A stretch of DNA of 32,450 bases from Actinomycetota bacterium (GCA_005778215.1 SXKB01000305.1:1-32450); one strand, 5' to 3'; counted from the first letter of the stretch, positions 15,632 to 24,192 are shown. Made by a program: numbers and translations. The notes: a model not told the origin generated them from the letters alone.

Positions 15632-16398
15632 GCGAGTGACCGTTCGTACACGCGCAGACCGTCGGGCAGGCGGTGGAAGCCGGTGCGTTCGTACAACGCG
15701 AGGGCCGCCTCGTTGTCGGTGGGGGTGTTCACCAACACGCGCTGGGCGCGCCACCGGGCCAGCCACCGCAGCGAGTCGTGCACGAGGGCCCGGCCGAGGC
15801 CCTGCCGTTGGTGGTCGGGGTGCACGGCGAGGCGTTGCAGGAATCCGAGGCGCGCGTCGCGGCCCGTGATGGCGTAGGCGGTGATCGCGTCGTTGCGAGT
15901 GCTGTCGACCGTGGCGCGGGCGCGATGGCGTGGGGTGGCGTGGCGCACGTCGTCCACGGCGGTGGGGTCGAGCGCCCAGTCGTGGCCGAACGCGGCGTGG
16001 TCGACGGCGCTGGCGGCGAGGTCGTGGCCCACCAGCAGTCGGCTCGTGGGTGCGTCCGGGGCGGGCGCGTCGGCGGGGTGGTCGTGCTCGAGCAGCACCA
16101 GGCGTTGGATGACGTGGAACCCGCTGTTCTCGACCCGCCCGCTCGCGGCGTTGGCCAGTGCGCTGGTGCGCACCGTGCGGAAGCCGCGCTGCTGCAGTTC
16201 GTCGCACCACCGGGCCAGGTCGGCGGTGGTGGGCGGCAGGGTCTGCTGGTACATCACGAGGTGCGCGGTGAGCGGCGTGGCCGGCCACTGCCGCACCTTC
16301 ACGGTGCTGTGGGTGCCGCGCAGCACCAGGCCACTGGCCGGCAGCGTGGCCGGCACGCGGGGGTCGCCCGTGGGGCGCCGGTCGGCCTCGTGCATCAT
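15628..16398 (-). CDS. GNAT family N-acetyltransferase
   Basis: A 256-residue acyl-CoA-dependent acetyltransferase. The GNAT fold lies in the C-terminal half: the core strand and acetyl-CoA loop LGFLQRLAVHPDHQRQGLGRALV (about 176-198), then NTPTDNEAALALYERTGFHRLPD (about 218-240). The loop reads QRQGLGRA, a standard motif A. The N-terminal 130 residues look like a degenerate GNAT or an unrelated domain (TSALANAASGRVENSGFHVIQRL resembles a second GNAT end). The substrate cannot be told. The start is the first of two adjacent ATG codons at 16398. It leads the minus-strand operon with the exported-protein gene and degV, divergent from the deacetylase gene. Confidence 0.85.
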   Translation of the reverse strand: MMHEADRRPTGDPRVPATLPASGLVLRGTHSTVKVRQWPATPLTAHLVMYQQTLPPTTADLARWCDELQQRGFRTVRTSALANAASGRVENSGFHVIQRLVLLEHDHPADAPAPDAPTSRLLVGHDLAASAVDHAAFGHDWALDPTAVDDVRHATPRHRARATVDSTRNDAITAYAITGRDARLGFLQRLAVHPDHQRQGLGRALVHDSLRWLARWRAQRVLVNTPTDNEAALALYERTGFHRLPDGLRVYERSLA

Positions 16399-16473
16399 CG
16401 ACGCGAACGGTAGCGGCAACAGGGTGGTGGGGCGAGGGCGGGTACCGGGTGTGTTGCGGTCGGGGGGTGGCAC

Positions 16474-16479
16474 TAGCGT
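16474..16479 (+). promoter_or_regulatory. Candidate -10 element for a leaderless deacetylase transcript
   Basis: TAGCGT ends seven bases before the GTG start at 16487. That spacing would place the transcription start at the start codon, a leaderless arrangement common in actinobacteria. No clear -35 is seen. Confidence 0.4.
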
Positions 16480-16486
16480 CACCGGG

Positions 16487-17503
16487 GTGACCGTGCTGTT
16501 CGCCACCCACGCCGCGTATCTCGACCATCTGGCGGGGCCGCGGCATCCCGAGCGTCCCGAGCGACTGAACGCCGTGCTCGCGGGCGCCACCCGCGCGGGT
16601 GTCGACGAGGCGTTGGTCGCGGTCGATCCGCAACCGGCCACGCGGGAGGACGTCGAGCGGGTGCATCCGAGCGCGTACCTCGATCGCATCGAGGGCATCT
16701 GTCTGATGGGTGGCGGTCGGCTCGATCCCGACACGTACGCCAGTGCCGGTTCGTGGAAGGCGGCACTGCTGGCCGCGGGCGCGGGCCTGACGGCGGTGCG
16801 CGAACTGCAGGCCGGCCGCGGTGACGCGGCGTTCTGTGCGGTGCGCCCGCCCGGGCACCACGCCAGCAGCAACGAGTCGATGGGGTTCTGCTTCGTGAAC
16901 AACGTCGCCGTCGTGGCGGCGTCGTTGGCCGCGCAGGGTGAGCGGGTGTTGGTGTTCGACTACGACGCGCATCACGGCAACGGCACCAACGACATCTTCT
17001 ACGCCGATCCGCGCGTGTTGTTCGTGAGCATCCACCAGTGGCCGCTGTATCCGGGCACCGGTCGTCACGACGAGGTGGGCATCGACGAGGGTCGCGGCTT
17101 CACGATGAACATTCCGGTGCCGCCGGGTGCCACGGGCGACGTGTACCTGCACGCGTTCGATCATCTGGTGGCTCCGCGGGTCGATGTGTTCCAGCCGACG
17201 TGGGTCATCATCTCGGCGGGGTTCGACGCGCACCGCGACGACCCGATCACCGAACTCGGTCTCGCCGCCGGCGACTATGCGCCGTTGACGAGTCGAGTGC
17301 TGTCGTTGGTGCCCGCGGGTCGGCGACTGGTGATGCTCGAGGGTGGGTACGACCTCGACGCGCTCGCCAACAGTTCGGCGACGGTGCTGCGCGAGATGGC
17401 GGGCATGCAGGGTGCGCCCATCGAGCACGCCACGTCGGGTGGTCCGGGCATGGTGGCCGTGGGGCACATGCGCGACCACTGGGAACACGAAGGGTTGCTG
17501 TGA
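16487..17503 (+). CDS. Histone deacetylase family (AcuC-like) deacetylase
   Basis: A 338-residue zinc hydrolase of the arginase/deacetylase fold, which removes acetyl groups from lysines, polyamines or similar amides. Active-site features: HPERPERL near the N-terminus (about 22-29), the catalytic His pair in RPPGHHASSNESMGFCFVNN (about 121-140), zinc ligands in DYDAHHGNGT (about 162-171) and SAGFDAHRDDP (about 243-253), and the transition-state Tyr in EGGYD (about 285-289). All key residues are intact, so it should be active. The real substrate is unknown; bacterial members include acetoin-utilisation AcuC and acetylpolyamine hydrolases. GTG 16487 is just after a TAGCGT box. The stop overlaps the next gene as GTGA. 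Confidence 0.93.
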   Translation: MTVLFATHAAYLDHLAGPRHPERPERLNAVLAGATRAGVDEALVAVDPQPATREDVERVHPSAYLDRIEGICLMGGGRLDPDTYASAGSWKAALLAAGAGLTAVRELQAGRGDAAFCAVRPPGHHASSNESMGFCFVNNVAVVAASLAAQGERVLVFDYDAHHGNGTNDIFYADPRVLFVSIHQWPLYPGTGRHDEVGIDEGRGFTMNIPVPPGATGDVYLHAFDHLVAPRVDVFQPTWVIISAGFDAHRDDPITELGLAAGDYAPLTSRVLSLVPAGRRLVMLEGGYDLDALANSSATVLREMAGMQGAPIEHATSGGPGMVAVGHMRDHWEHEGLL

Positions 17504-18921
17504 TCCCTCCCCGGTTCCAGCCGGTGCTCGACGAACTCGAACCGCTGACGGCGCGGTTCCGTGCAGCCGGTCACCGGTTGTACCTGGTGGGCGGCACGGT
17601 GCGCGACCTGTTGGCCGGCGCGCCGACCGAGGAGATCGACTTCGACTTCACCACCGACGCGCACCCCGACGCGATCAAGAAGGTGCTGAAGGGCTGGGCC
17701 GATGCGGTGTGGACCCAGGGCGAGAAGTTCGGCACCATCGGTGCCAAGAAGGGTGACCGTCCGTACGAGATCACCACCCACCGGGCCGAGGCGTACCACG
17801 AGGACTCGCGCAAGCCGGAGGTGGAGTTCAGCGACCAGGTGGAGGCCGATCTGTCGCGGCGCGACTTCACCATCAATGCGATGGCGTTGGAGCTCACGGC
17901 CGACACGCCCACGTTGGTCGACCCCTACGGCGGTGCGGCCGATCTGGCCACGCGGGTGCTGCGCACGCCGTTGGCGCCCGAGGTCAGCTTCAGTGACGAC
18001 CCGTTGCGCATGCTGCGTGCGGCACGGTTCATCGCCCGGTTCAACGCCACTCCGGCGCCCGAGCTGGTGGCGGCGGTGCAGGAGATGCATCCGCGTCTCG
18101 CCATCGTGTCGGCCGAGCGCATCCGCGACGAGCTCGACAAGCTCGTCACGTTGCCGCACCCGACCGCGGGACTGTGGTTCGCCATCGACACCGGGTTGGC
18201 CGAGCAGTTCCTGCCGGAGTTGCCGTCGATGCGGCTGGAGCAGGACCCCATCCATCAGCACAAGGACGTGCTCACCCACACCCTGGCCGTGATGGAGAAC
18301 GTGCGCCCGCCGAGCGAGCAGCCGGAGGGTCGGCCGCCGTTCGACTTCCGTCGCACCCGGTTGGCGGCGCTGTTCCACGACGTGGGCAAGCCACGCACCC
18401 GTGGGTACCAGAAGGGCAAGGGTGTCACGTTCCACCATCACGACGCGGTGGGTGCGCGCATGACCCGCAAGCGGATGGAGGCGTTGCGGTACAGCAACGA
18501 CGACGTCGAGGCGGTCACCGAGTTGGTGGCGTTGCACCTGCGATTCCACACCTACTCGATGGGGTGGACCGATTCGGCGGTGCGGCGGTACGTGCGCGAC
18601 GCCGGTCCGTTGCTGCACGAGTTGAACGTGCTCACCCGGTGCGACTGCACCACGCGCAACGAACGCAAGGCGTTGCAGTTGTCGCGCCGGATGGACGATC
18701 TCGAGGTGCGGATCGCCGAGCTCGCCGCGAAGGAGGAGTTGGCCGCGATTCGCCCGGAGCTGAACGGCGCGCAGGTGATGGACCAGCTGGGGGTGGGTCC
18801 CGGTCCGGTGGTGGGCAAGGCGCTCGCGTTCCTGCTCGAGATCCGGCTCGACGAGGGCATGCTCGGCGACGCCGAGATCCGGTCTCGACTCGACCATTGG
18901 TGGCGCGACCAACACGCATAG
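17500..18921 (+). CDS. pcnA: CCA tRNA nucleotidyltransferase / poly(A) polymerase family with HD domain
   Basis: A 473-residue class II nucleotidyltransferase that adds CCA (or A) to the 3' end of tRNA. The head domain has YLVGGTVRDLLAG (28-40) and the catalytic Asp pair D47 and D49 in EEIDFDFTTD, then RRDFTINAMAL (about 118-128) and DDPLRMLRAARFIARF (about 166-181). A C-terminal HD phosphohydrolase domain carries LAALFHDVGKPRT (about 289-301), followed by FHHHD. Actinobacterial genomes call this gene pcnA by position next to the sigM cluster, though the activity is normally CCA addition. GTG 17500 overlaps the deacetylase stop. Expected length and no lesion. Confidence 0.93.
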   Translation: MIPPRFQPVLDELEPLTARFRAAGHRLYLVGGTVRDLLAGAPTEEIDFDFTTDAHPDAIKKVLKGWADAVWTQGEKFGTIGAKKGDRPYEITTHRAEAYHEDSRKPEVEFSDQVEADLSRRDFTINAMALELTADTPTLVDPYGGAADLATRVLRTPLAPEVSFSDDPLRMLRAARFIARFNATPAPELVAAVQEMHPRLAIVSAERIRDELDKLVTLPHPTAGLWFAIDTGLAEQFLPELPSMRLEQDPIHQHKDVLTHTLAVMENVRPPSEQPEGRPPFDFRRTRLAALFHDVGKPRTRGYQKGKGVTFHHHDAVGARMTRKRMEALRYSNDDVEAVTELVALHLRFHTYSMGWTDSAVRRYVRDAGPLLHELNVLTRCDCTTRNERKALQLSRRMDDLEVRIAELAAKEELAAIRPELNGAQVMDQLGVGPGPVVGKALAFLLEIRLDEGMLGDAEIRSRLDHWWRDQHA

Positions 18922-18988
18922 TGGTAAAGTTGCCGCGATCGAGCGTTGCCGTGTCGACGGGACACGGTGGCCGGAACGGCGGTGGGCA

Positions 18989-21900
18989 GTGAGCGACGGC
19001 GACGTCGGAGTGCATCGGGCGACCTGGGTTCGCTCGTACGCGCTCGGCTTCCGGTTCGCTGCCATCTGCGGCGGCATCGTGATGGCGCTGTTCCTCGTGG
19101 CCTTCTTCGTCGGCATCGACGATGTCGACGGGTGGGAGCGTTGGACGCACGTCGTGCTCTTCGGTCTCTCGTGTTTCGGTCTCGTCGTGGTGGGGCGCTG
19201 GACGCGCGACGAGCCGAGCTGGGGTGTGCTGCTGGGCGCGTTCGTGGCCCTCGCCCTGGCCCAGGCGCTGCTCGCGTTCGACGTGGCCTCGGGCCTCGAC
19301 GCCGAGTCGGTGTCGCCGAGCGACTTCCTCCTCGTGGTGTGGGGGGTGTGCATCGCCGTGTTCCTGGCGCGGCGACTGTTCCACGCCGGGCGCGTGAATG
19401 CACTGGTGCACCTGCTCGACGCGGCACTGATGACGCTGGCACTCACCCTCGTGCTGTGGGAGCAGCTCATCGCACCGGCGGTCGGCGACGCCGACAACCT
19501 GTCGCTGCTGCACCAGGTCATCGTCGTCGTGGTGCCGGTCGTCGACCTGTTCATCGCCTCGGTGTTGGCGCTGCTGCTGCTGGTCGATCGGTCGCCCGGT
19601 CGCATCGCCTGGTTCGGCGCCACGCTCTGCATGCTGGTGGGCGACGTCGCCGCCAGCGCTGCGGGGCACGACCCCACGGCGCGGTCGCTCTCGCTCTCGG
19701 CGCCGTTCTGGATCCTCGGCGTCAGTGGGTTCATCGTGTCCGCCGGGCTGCCGGCGGGCGCCCGCGTGATGGCCCGTCGCCCGACGGTCGCACGGTTGGT
19801 GCTGGTGAACGTGTGTCTCATCGCCGGACTGTGGGTGGCCACGTGGCACTACGTGCTCCACGACCGACCCGCCACCGTCACGTCGGTGGTCATCGGCCTC
19901 GTCGTCGGTGTGGTGTGGGCCGCGCAGCACTTCGCATCGTTCGCGCAGTCGTCGCAGTGGGCCGATCAGCTGCGCGTGAACGTCGACGAGCTCGCGAAGG
20001 CGCACGAGGAGTTGCGGGCACTGCTCGACGACCTGCCCGAAGCGGTGTTGGTGCTGAACAGCCAGGGCCGCATCCGTGAGGTGAACGCCCACGCGCTCGA
20101 ACTCACCGGCCGGTCGCGCGATCAGTTGCTGGGCCGCACGTTCGTGAGCCTGTTCCGTCCCGCCGAGCGGGCGCAGATGATCGAGCTGTGGCGCCGTATG
20201 AACACCGGTGGCTCCATGCATCCGCCCACGTTCCACTTCGACAAGCCCGACGGTGGCGAGGTGTTGCTGGAGGCCGATGCCAACGTGCCGGTGCGCGATC
20301 CCGAGCGGGTGGTGGTGGCACTGCGCGACGTCACCGAACGGGTGGCCGAGGCCAGCCGGCTCGAGCGGGCGCGTGAACGCTTCCGCCTCGCGTTCCACAA
20401 CGCCCCGACGGGCATGGCCCTCATCTCGGTGCACGACGGTGTGCTCATCGACGTGAACGACTCGCTGGTCGAGATGCTCGGCCGCACCCGCTACGAGCTC
20501 ATCGGCAGCGAGATCGACGACATCAGCCACCCGCAGGAGCGCGGCCGCAACCAAGAACTGCTGCAGCAGGCGGTGCGCCACCGCCAGGAGGGCTATCGCA
20601 CCGAGCAGCGGTTCCTGCGCGGCGACGGTGCCACCGTGTGGGCGCGCACCTGGGTGTCGGTGATGGACGACGAGGGCGATTCGCTGGCCATTGCGCACAT
20701 CGAGGACATCACCGAGCAGCGCCACACCGCCGAGCGGATGGAGTGGGCCGCGACGCACGACGGGCTCACCGGTCTGCCCAACCGCTTCCGGTTCCTCGAC
20801 CGCCTCGGCGCCTACATCGAGCAGGCCGAGCCGGGTTCCATCGCGGTGCTGTTCATCGACCTCGACAACTTCAAGGTCATCAACGACAGCCTCGGCCACG
20901 ACGCGGGCGACCAGCTGCTGCGGGCGATGAGCGACCGCCTGCGCACCGTGGTGCGCGACCGCGACCTGCTCGGCCGGTTCGGCGGCGACGAGTTCATCGT
21001 GATGCTCCGCGACGTGAACGGCAACTACGACCCGTTCGAGGTGGCCGAGCGGCTGCGCGAGGAGATCGCGAAGCCGGTGTTGGTCGACGGCGCCGAGCTG
21101 TTCGTCACCGCCAGCATCGGCATCACGGTCTCCGACCGCGAGGGCGTCACCACCAGCGAGATGCTGCGCGATGCCGACGCGGCCATGTACCGCGCGAAGG
21201 CTCGCGGCCGCGACTGCGTGGAGGTGTTCTCGCCCGGCAGCCACGACGCCTCGGTGCTCACCCTGCGTACCACCAACGAACTGCGTCGCGGTCTCGACCG
21301 TGGCGAGATCGTGCCGTACTACCAACCGATCGTGCAGCTGAACAACGGGCACCTCGTCGGGTTCGAGGTGTTGGCGCGGTGGCGTCACCCCGACCGTGGT
21401 CTGCTGGGCCCCGAGCAGTTCCTGCCGATGGCCGAGGAGACCGGTCTCATCGGCGACGTGGGCGAGACCGTGCTGCGTACGTCGCTGGTGCAGTTGGGCC
21501 GTTGGCGCGAGAGCACGCAGCGGTTCAACGACCTGTCGTTGTCGGTGAACCTCAGCGTGCGCCAGTTGGCCGGCGCGCGGCTGGTGGAGACGGTCAACGA
21601 CGCGTTGTCGCAGGCAGGGGTGTCGGCCGGTGCGCTGTGGCTGGAGATCACCGAGACCGCGCTGATGAGCGACGTGAAGGCTGCGTCGGTCACGTTGCGC
21701 GAGCTGCGCAGCCTCGGGCTGCACCTGTCGGTCGACGACTTCGTCACCGGCTATTCGTCGCTCACGTACCTGAAGCGTTTCCCGGTGGAGGCCATCAAGG
21801 TCGACCGCTCGTTCGTCAGCGGCCTCGGCATCAACCCCGAGGACTCCACCATCGTGGAGGCCGTGGTGAAGCTGGGCCACTCGTTGGGGCTGATGGTGGT

Positions 21901-22030
21901 GGCCGAGGGTGTGGAGACCCCGCTGCAGCTGTCGCGGTTGCGTGAGCTGGGCTGCGACCGCGGCCAGGGCTACCTGTTCGGCCGGCCGCGGCCGGCCGAG
22001 CTCATCGAGAGCGAGTACTCGCTCACCTGA
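18989..22030 (+). CDS. Membrane PAS-PAS-GGDEF-EAL cyclic-di-GMP signalling protein
   Basis: A 1013-residue protein with about eight or nine hydrophobic segments in the first 310 residues, forming a membrane sensor. A short coiled linker (NVDELAKAHEELRALLDD, about 329-346) leads to two PAS domains (about 340-455 and 464-580). The GGDEF domain (about 585-750) has RFGGDEFIV with an intact diguanylate cyclase signature. The EAL domain (about 770-1010) begins GFEVLARW, where EVL replaces EAL, a tolerated variant. It keeps SVNLSVRQL, EITETALM, VDDFVTGYSSL, IKVDRSF and VAEGVET, so it may hydrolyse cyclic-di-GMP. Both activities look possible. GTG 18989 lies 67 bases after pcnA. No obvious partner gene is adjacent. 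Confidence 0.95.
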   Translation: MSDGDVGVHRATWVRSYALGFRFAAICGGIVMALFLVAFFVGIDDVDGWERWTHVVLFGLSCFGLVVVGRWTRDEPSWGVLLGAFVALALAQALLAFDVASGLDAESVSPSDFLLVVWGVCIAVFLARRLFHAGRVNALVHLLDAALMTLALTLVLWEQLIAPAVGDADNLSLLHQVIVVVVPVVDLFIASVLALLLLVDRSPGRIAWFGATLCMLVGDVAASAAGHDPTARSLSLSAPFWILGVSGFIVSAGLPAGARVMARRPTVARLVLVNVCLIAGLWVATWHYVLHDRPATVTSVVIGLVVGVVWAAQHFASFAQSSQWADQLRVNVDELAKAHEELRALLDDLPEAVLVLNSQGRIREVNAHALELTGRSRDQLLGRTFVSLFRPAERAQMIELWRRMNTGGSMHPPTFHFDKPDGGEVLLEADANVPVRDPERVVVALRDVTERVAEASRLERARERFRLAFHNAPTGMALISVHDGVLIDVNDSLVEMLGRTRYELIGSEIDDISHPQERGRNQELLQQAVRHRQEGYRTEQRFLRGDGATVWARTWVSVMDDEGDSLAIAHIEDITEQRHTAERMEWAATHDGLTGLPNRFRFLDRLGAYIEQAEPGSIAVLFIDLDNFKVINDSLGHDAGDQLLRAMSDRLRTVVRDRDLLGRFGGDEFIVMLRDVNGNYDPFEVAERLREEIAKPVLVDGAELFVTASIGITVSDREGVTTSEMLRDADAAMYRAKARGRDCVEVFSPGSHDASVLTLRTTNELRRGLDRGEIVPYYQPIVQLNNGHLVGFEVLARWRHPDRGLLGPEQFLPMAEETGLIGDVGETVLRTSLVQLGRWRESTQRFNDLSLSVNLSVRQLAGARLVETVNDALSQAGVSAGALWLEITETALMSDVKAASVTLRELRSLGLHLSVDDFVTGYSSLTYLKRFPVEAIKVDRSFVSGLGINPEDSTIVEAVVKLGHSLGLMVVAEGVETPLQLSRLRELGCDRGQGYLFGRPRPAELIESEYSLT

Positions 22031-22039
22031 GCAGTGCGG

Positions 22040-22621
22040 TCAGACGCCCTGCTTGCGGGCGCGCAGCACCAGCACCGACGGCGCAGCCGCGTCGCGCCGG
22101 CGGCGGTCGTTCAGCTCGAACACCATGTCGAGACGGAAGTTGCTGCGGTCGAACGCCAGGTACAGCTCGGCGAAGCTGAGGCTGTTCGCCCCGTATGCGT
22201 ACTGCAGTTGCTGGTCGGGACCGAACATCGCGGCCACCGGGTGGGGCATGGCCACCACGAACGGGGTGCCGGGCTTCAGCACGCGGTGCACCTGGCGCAG
22301 CAGGCGGGGCAGGTCGTCGACGCCGGCGAGCGAGTGCGAGGCCAGCACCAGGTCGACGGAGGCACTGGTGGCGAACCCCAGGTCGGCGAGGTCGCCCTGG
22401 TGGCATTCGACGCGCACCTCGTGCCGTTCGGCGGCGGCGCGCAGCGCACTGATGGCCTGCGGGTCGGGGTCGAGTGCGATGGCCTTCGCGCCCATCTGCG
22501 CCATGAGGATGGAGTTGGGGCTGGGGGCGATGCCGAGTTCGATGACGCGCTTGCCCGCGACGTCGCCGCAGAGGCGCAGCTCGTTCTCGTCCGCCACGTT
22601 CGCGCCGTACCAGATGCTCAT
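22040..22621 (-). CDS. Class I SAM-dependent methyltransferase-like protein
   Basis: A 193-residue protein with a methyltransferase-like order: VIELGIAPSPNSILMAQMGAKAIALDPD (about 25-52), then VRVECHQGDLADLGF, SVDLVLASHSLAGVDDLPRLL (about 91-111) and RVLKPGTPFVVAMPHPVA. The SAM-binding loop, normally ELGCGxG, reads ELGIAPSPN, so the glycine pattern is missing; binding may be altered. The substrate is unknown. ATG 22621 is chosen because any earlier start would run into the promoter of the divergent DUF5318 gene. It converges with the GGDEF-EAL gene, leaving nine bases between stops. Confidence 0.82.
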   Translation of the reverse strand: MSIWYGANVADENELRLCGDVAGKRVIELGIAPSPNSILMAQMGAKAIALDPDPQAISALRAAAERHEVRVECHQGDLADLGFATSASVDLVLASHSLAGVDDLPRLLRQVHRVLKPGTPFVVAMPHPVAAMFGPDQQLQYAYGANSLSFAELYLAFDRSNFRLDMVFELNDRRRRDAAAPSVLVLRARKQGV

Positions 22622-22680
22622 GGCACCAGTGTGGCCCGCGAGACCCCGTGCTCGGTGGATCACGTCCCGGTGTTCAGGGA

Positions 22681-22686
22681 TAGCGT
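22681..22686 (+). promoter_or_regulatory. Candidate -10 element for a leaderless DUF5318 transcript
   Basis: TAGCGT lies eight bases before the ATG at 22695, which places the transcription start at or one base before the start codon. The same hexamer occurs at the same distance before the deacetylase gene (16474). No clear -35 is seen. Confidence 0.4.
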
Positions 22687-22694
22687 GTCCGGTC

Positions 22695-23102
22695 ATGACG
22701 TTCGGTGTCGGTTCGCTGCGCGGCAATGGTGCCGTGGTCGACCATCGTCTGTCGCGCCGTCACCTCATCAACGAGTTCCACCGCGGCCGCCTGCGGCAGG
22801 ACCAGGTGTGTGATGCGCATCCCGAACTCATCCGCGCGGCACGCAACGTCGGCTCGGCGGCCACCATCGCCTGCCCGATCTGCGAGTTGCCCGAGCTGAA
22901 GCTGGTCACCTACGTGTTCGGGCCGCGGTTGCCGTCGCACGGGCGTTGCGTCAGCACGGCGAAGGAGTTGCAGCAGCTCGACGCCCGGCCCGACGAGCTC
23001 ACCGCGTACGTGGTGGAGGCGTGTGTGTCGTGCCGCTGGCACCATCTGCTGCGGGTGTTGCCGGTGGGGCGTTCGAACCGCCGGGTGCGCGCCTCGTCGT
23101 GA
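22695..23102 (+). CDS. DUF5318 family protein (putative zinc ribbon)
   Basis: A 135-residue protein of a family found almost only in actinobacteria. The N-terminal half is basic (VDHRLSRRHLINEFHRGRL, about 14-32) with VCDAHPELIRAARNVG following. Two Cys pairs, CPIC (about 58-61) and CVSC (about 113-116), suggest one zinc site. The function is unknown. In Mycobacterium the corresponding gene sits near rpsF-dnaB, as it does here with five genes inserted between. The stop overlaps the next gene as GTGA. Confidence 0.8.
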   Translation: MTFGVGSLRGNGAVVDHRLSRRHLINEFHRGRLRQDQVCDAHPELIRAARNVGSAATIACPICELPELKLVTYVFGPRLPSHGRCVSTAKELQQLDARPDELTAYVVEACVSCRWHHLLRVLPVGRSNRRVRASS

Positions 23103-23461
23103 CCCACCATCTGTTCGTGTACGGCACCCTCCGGCCCGGGGAGGTGCGGTGGGTGCATCTCGCCCCGTTCGTGGTGGGCGACGGCGTCGACACCACGGTG
23201 GCGGGCGACGTGTACGACACCGGCCTCGAGTACCCGGCGGCGATGTTCGGTGGCGAGGGCCGCATCATCGGGAGGGTGTACGAGCTCACCCGGCTCGACG
23301 AGGCGCTCGCCCACCTCGACGAGGTGGAGGGCGCGGTGCGCGGCCTCTACCACCGTGTGGTGGTGCGCACCGACAGCGGCCACGACGCCTGGGCGTACCA
23401 GTGCGGCGACCCGCAGTTGCTGGTGCGCCACCTCCCCCACGGCGACTGGGCCCACCGCTGA
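23099..23461 (+). CDS. Gamma-glutamylcyclotransferase-like protein
   Basis: A 120-residue protein of the GGCT/AIG2-like fold. The defining LFVYGTLRPGE is at about 5-15 and the catalytic-type acid is in HLDEVEGAV (about 72-80). It is followed by LYHRVVVRT and DAWAYQC, as in the family. Members release 5-oxoproline from gamma-glutamyl amines or act on related amides; the substrate here is unknown. The GTG start at 23099 overlaps the DUF5318 stop as GTGA, so the two are cotranscribed. Confidence 0.87.
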   Translation: MTHHLFVYGTLRPGEVRWVHLAPFVVGDGVDTTVAGDVYDTGLEYPAAMFGGEGRIIGRVYELTRLDEALAHLDEVEGAVRGLYHRVVVRTDSGHDAWAYQCGDPQLLVRHLPHGDWAHR

Positions 23462-23474
23462 CCTCGCCGTCGGT

Positions 23475-23519
23475 TTCTGGGCGTGATTCGTTCCAGCTCG
23501 GGTTCTGGGCGTGATTCGT
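23475..23519. repeat. Two 17-bp direct repeats
   Basis: TTCTGGGCGTGATTCGT occurs at 23475-23491 and again at 23503-23519, 28 bases apart, in the gap between the convergent cyclotransferase and DinB-like genes. Function unknown. Confidence 0.8.
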
Positions 23520-23534
23520 CCCGGATTCCGGGAC
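23518..23534. terminator. Short hairpin between convergent genes
   Basis: GTCCCGG and CCGGGAC form a perfect seven-pair stem around ATT. It starts inside the second direct repeat. There is no T-run on either side; it may end transcription from both directions. Confidence 0.4.
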
Positions 23535-23556
23535 GATCGAGCGCCAGATCACCTCG

Positions 23557-24129
23557 CTAGAAGGGGCTGAGGCCCATCCGGTTGCGCACGCTGATGCCCT
23601 CGCCGACGTGGGCGTTGCCGTGGCCGAGCACCGGCCACTGCACGAACCACCAGATCGGCTGGTCGCGCCACATGCGGTACAGCCACGGGAACTCGGCCTC
23701 GGTGAGCCCGCCGTGGCGGGTGAGTCGATCGGCGCTGTCGGGCACGTGGTCGAGCACCATCGTGCCGAGCGGCTCGAGCCACGCCCGGGTCGCGTCGAAC
23801 ACGGCGTGCAGGTAGGCCAGCAGTGGGTCGGCCTCGACGAGAGCGCTCACCGCGGTGTCCTCCTGTTCCGACAGGCCGGCGCCGAGCGGTGCGTCGGTGA
23901 GGCCGAGCGCGTCGCGGTGCTGCAGGAACAGGGCGTCGTGGTTGCGGACCACCGTGGTGACGGCCAGGTCCTGGTGGCGGGCGATGTGCAGCAGCAGGTG
24001 GGTGAGGGTGCTGCCGCCGCCGTCGGCCTGCTCGTGCCAGCGCTCGGTGGGCACCAGCCGCACCACCGAATCGAGCAGCTTCGTGCGCACGGCGGCCAGG
24101 TCGTTGAGCATCCACTGGTGCAGGTCCAT
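23557..24129 (-). CDS. DinB-like (DUF664-type) metalloprotein
   Basis: A 190-residue protein of the DinB/YfiT-like four-helix fold. The N-terminal MDLHQWMLNDLAAVRTKLLDSV, then THLLLHIARHQDLAVTTVV (about 44-62), and a late His in VLGHGNAHVGEG give the scattered His triad of this fold, which usually binds zinc or nickel. In actinobacteria several relatives are thiol-dependent transferases using mycothiol; whether this one is cannot be told. The start is ATG 24129. It is divergent from the small repeat-protein gene, with a 143-base gap holding an operator-like palindrome. Confidence 0.82.
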   Translation of the reverse strand: MDLHQWMLNDLAAVRTKLLDSVVRLVPTERWHEQADGGGSTLTHLLLHIARHQDLAVTTVVRNHDALFLQHRDALGLTDAPLGAGLSEQEDTAVSALVEADPLLAYLHAVFDATRAWLEPLGTMVLDHVPDSADRLTRHGGLTEAEFPWLYRMWRDQPIWWFVQWPVLGHGNAHVGEGISVRNRMGLSPF

Positions 24130-24176
24130 CACGACCGACCGTAGCCGCGACGGATTTTCCCGGAATTCTTCGGGAG

Positions 24177-24192
24177 TGTCAGGCACCTGACA
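24177..24192. promoter_or_regulatory. Operator-like inverted repeat
   Basis: TGTCAGG and CCTGACA form a perfect 7-2-7 inverted repeat between the divergent DinB-like and small-protein genes. A second, looser one, TCCCG/CGGGA (24158-24175), lies beside it. The right arm CTGACA also resembles a -35 box. It looks like a dimeric repressor site; no regulator gene is adjacent. Confidence 0.45.

Noticed and set aside
18632-21880. Very long open frame on the minus strand opposite the pcnA and GGDEF-EAL genes
   Set aside because: The reading frame is rich in His, Gln and Arg with no recognisable domain. It mirrors the codon bias of the opposite-strand gene, which has clear PAS, GGDEF and EAL motifs.
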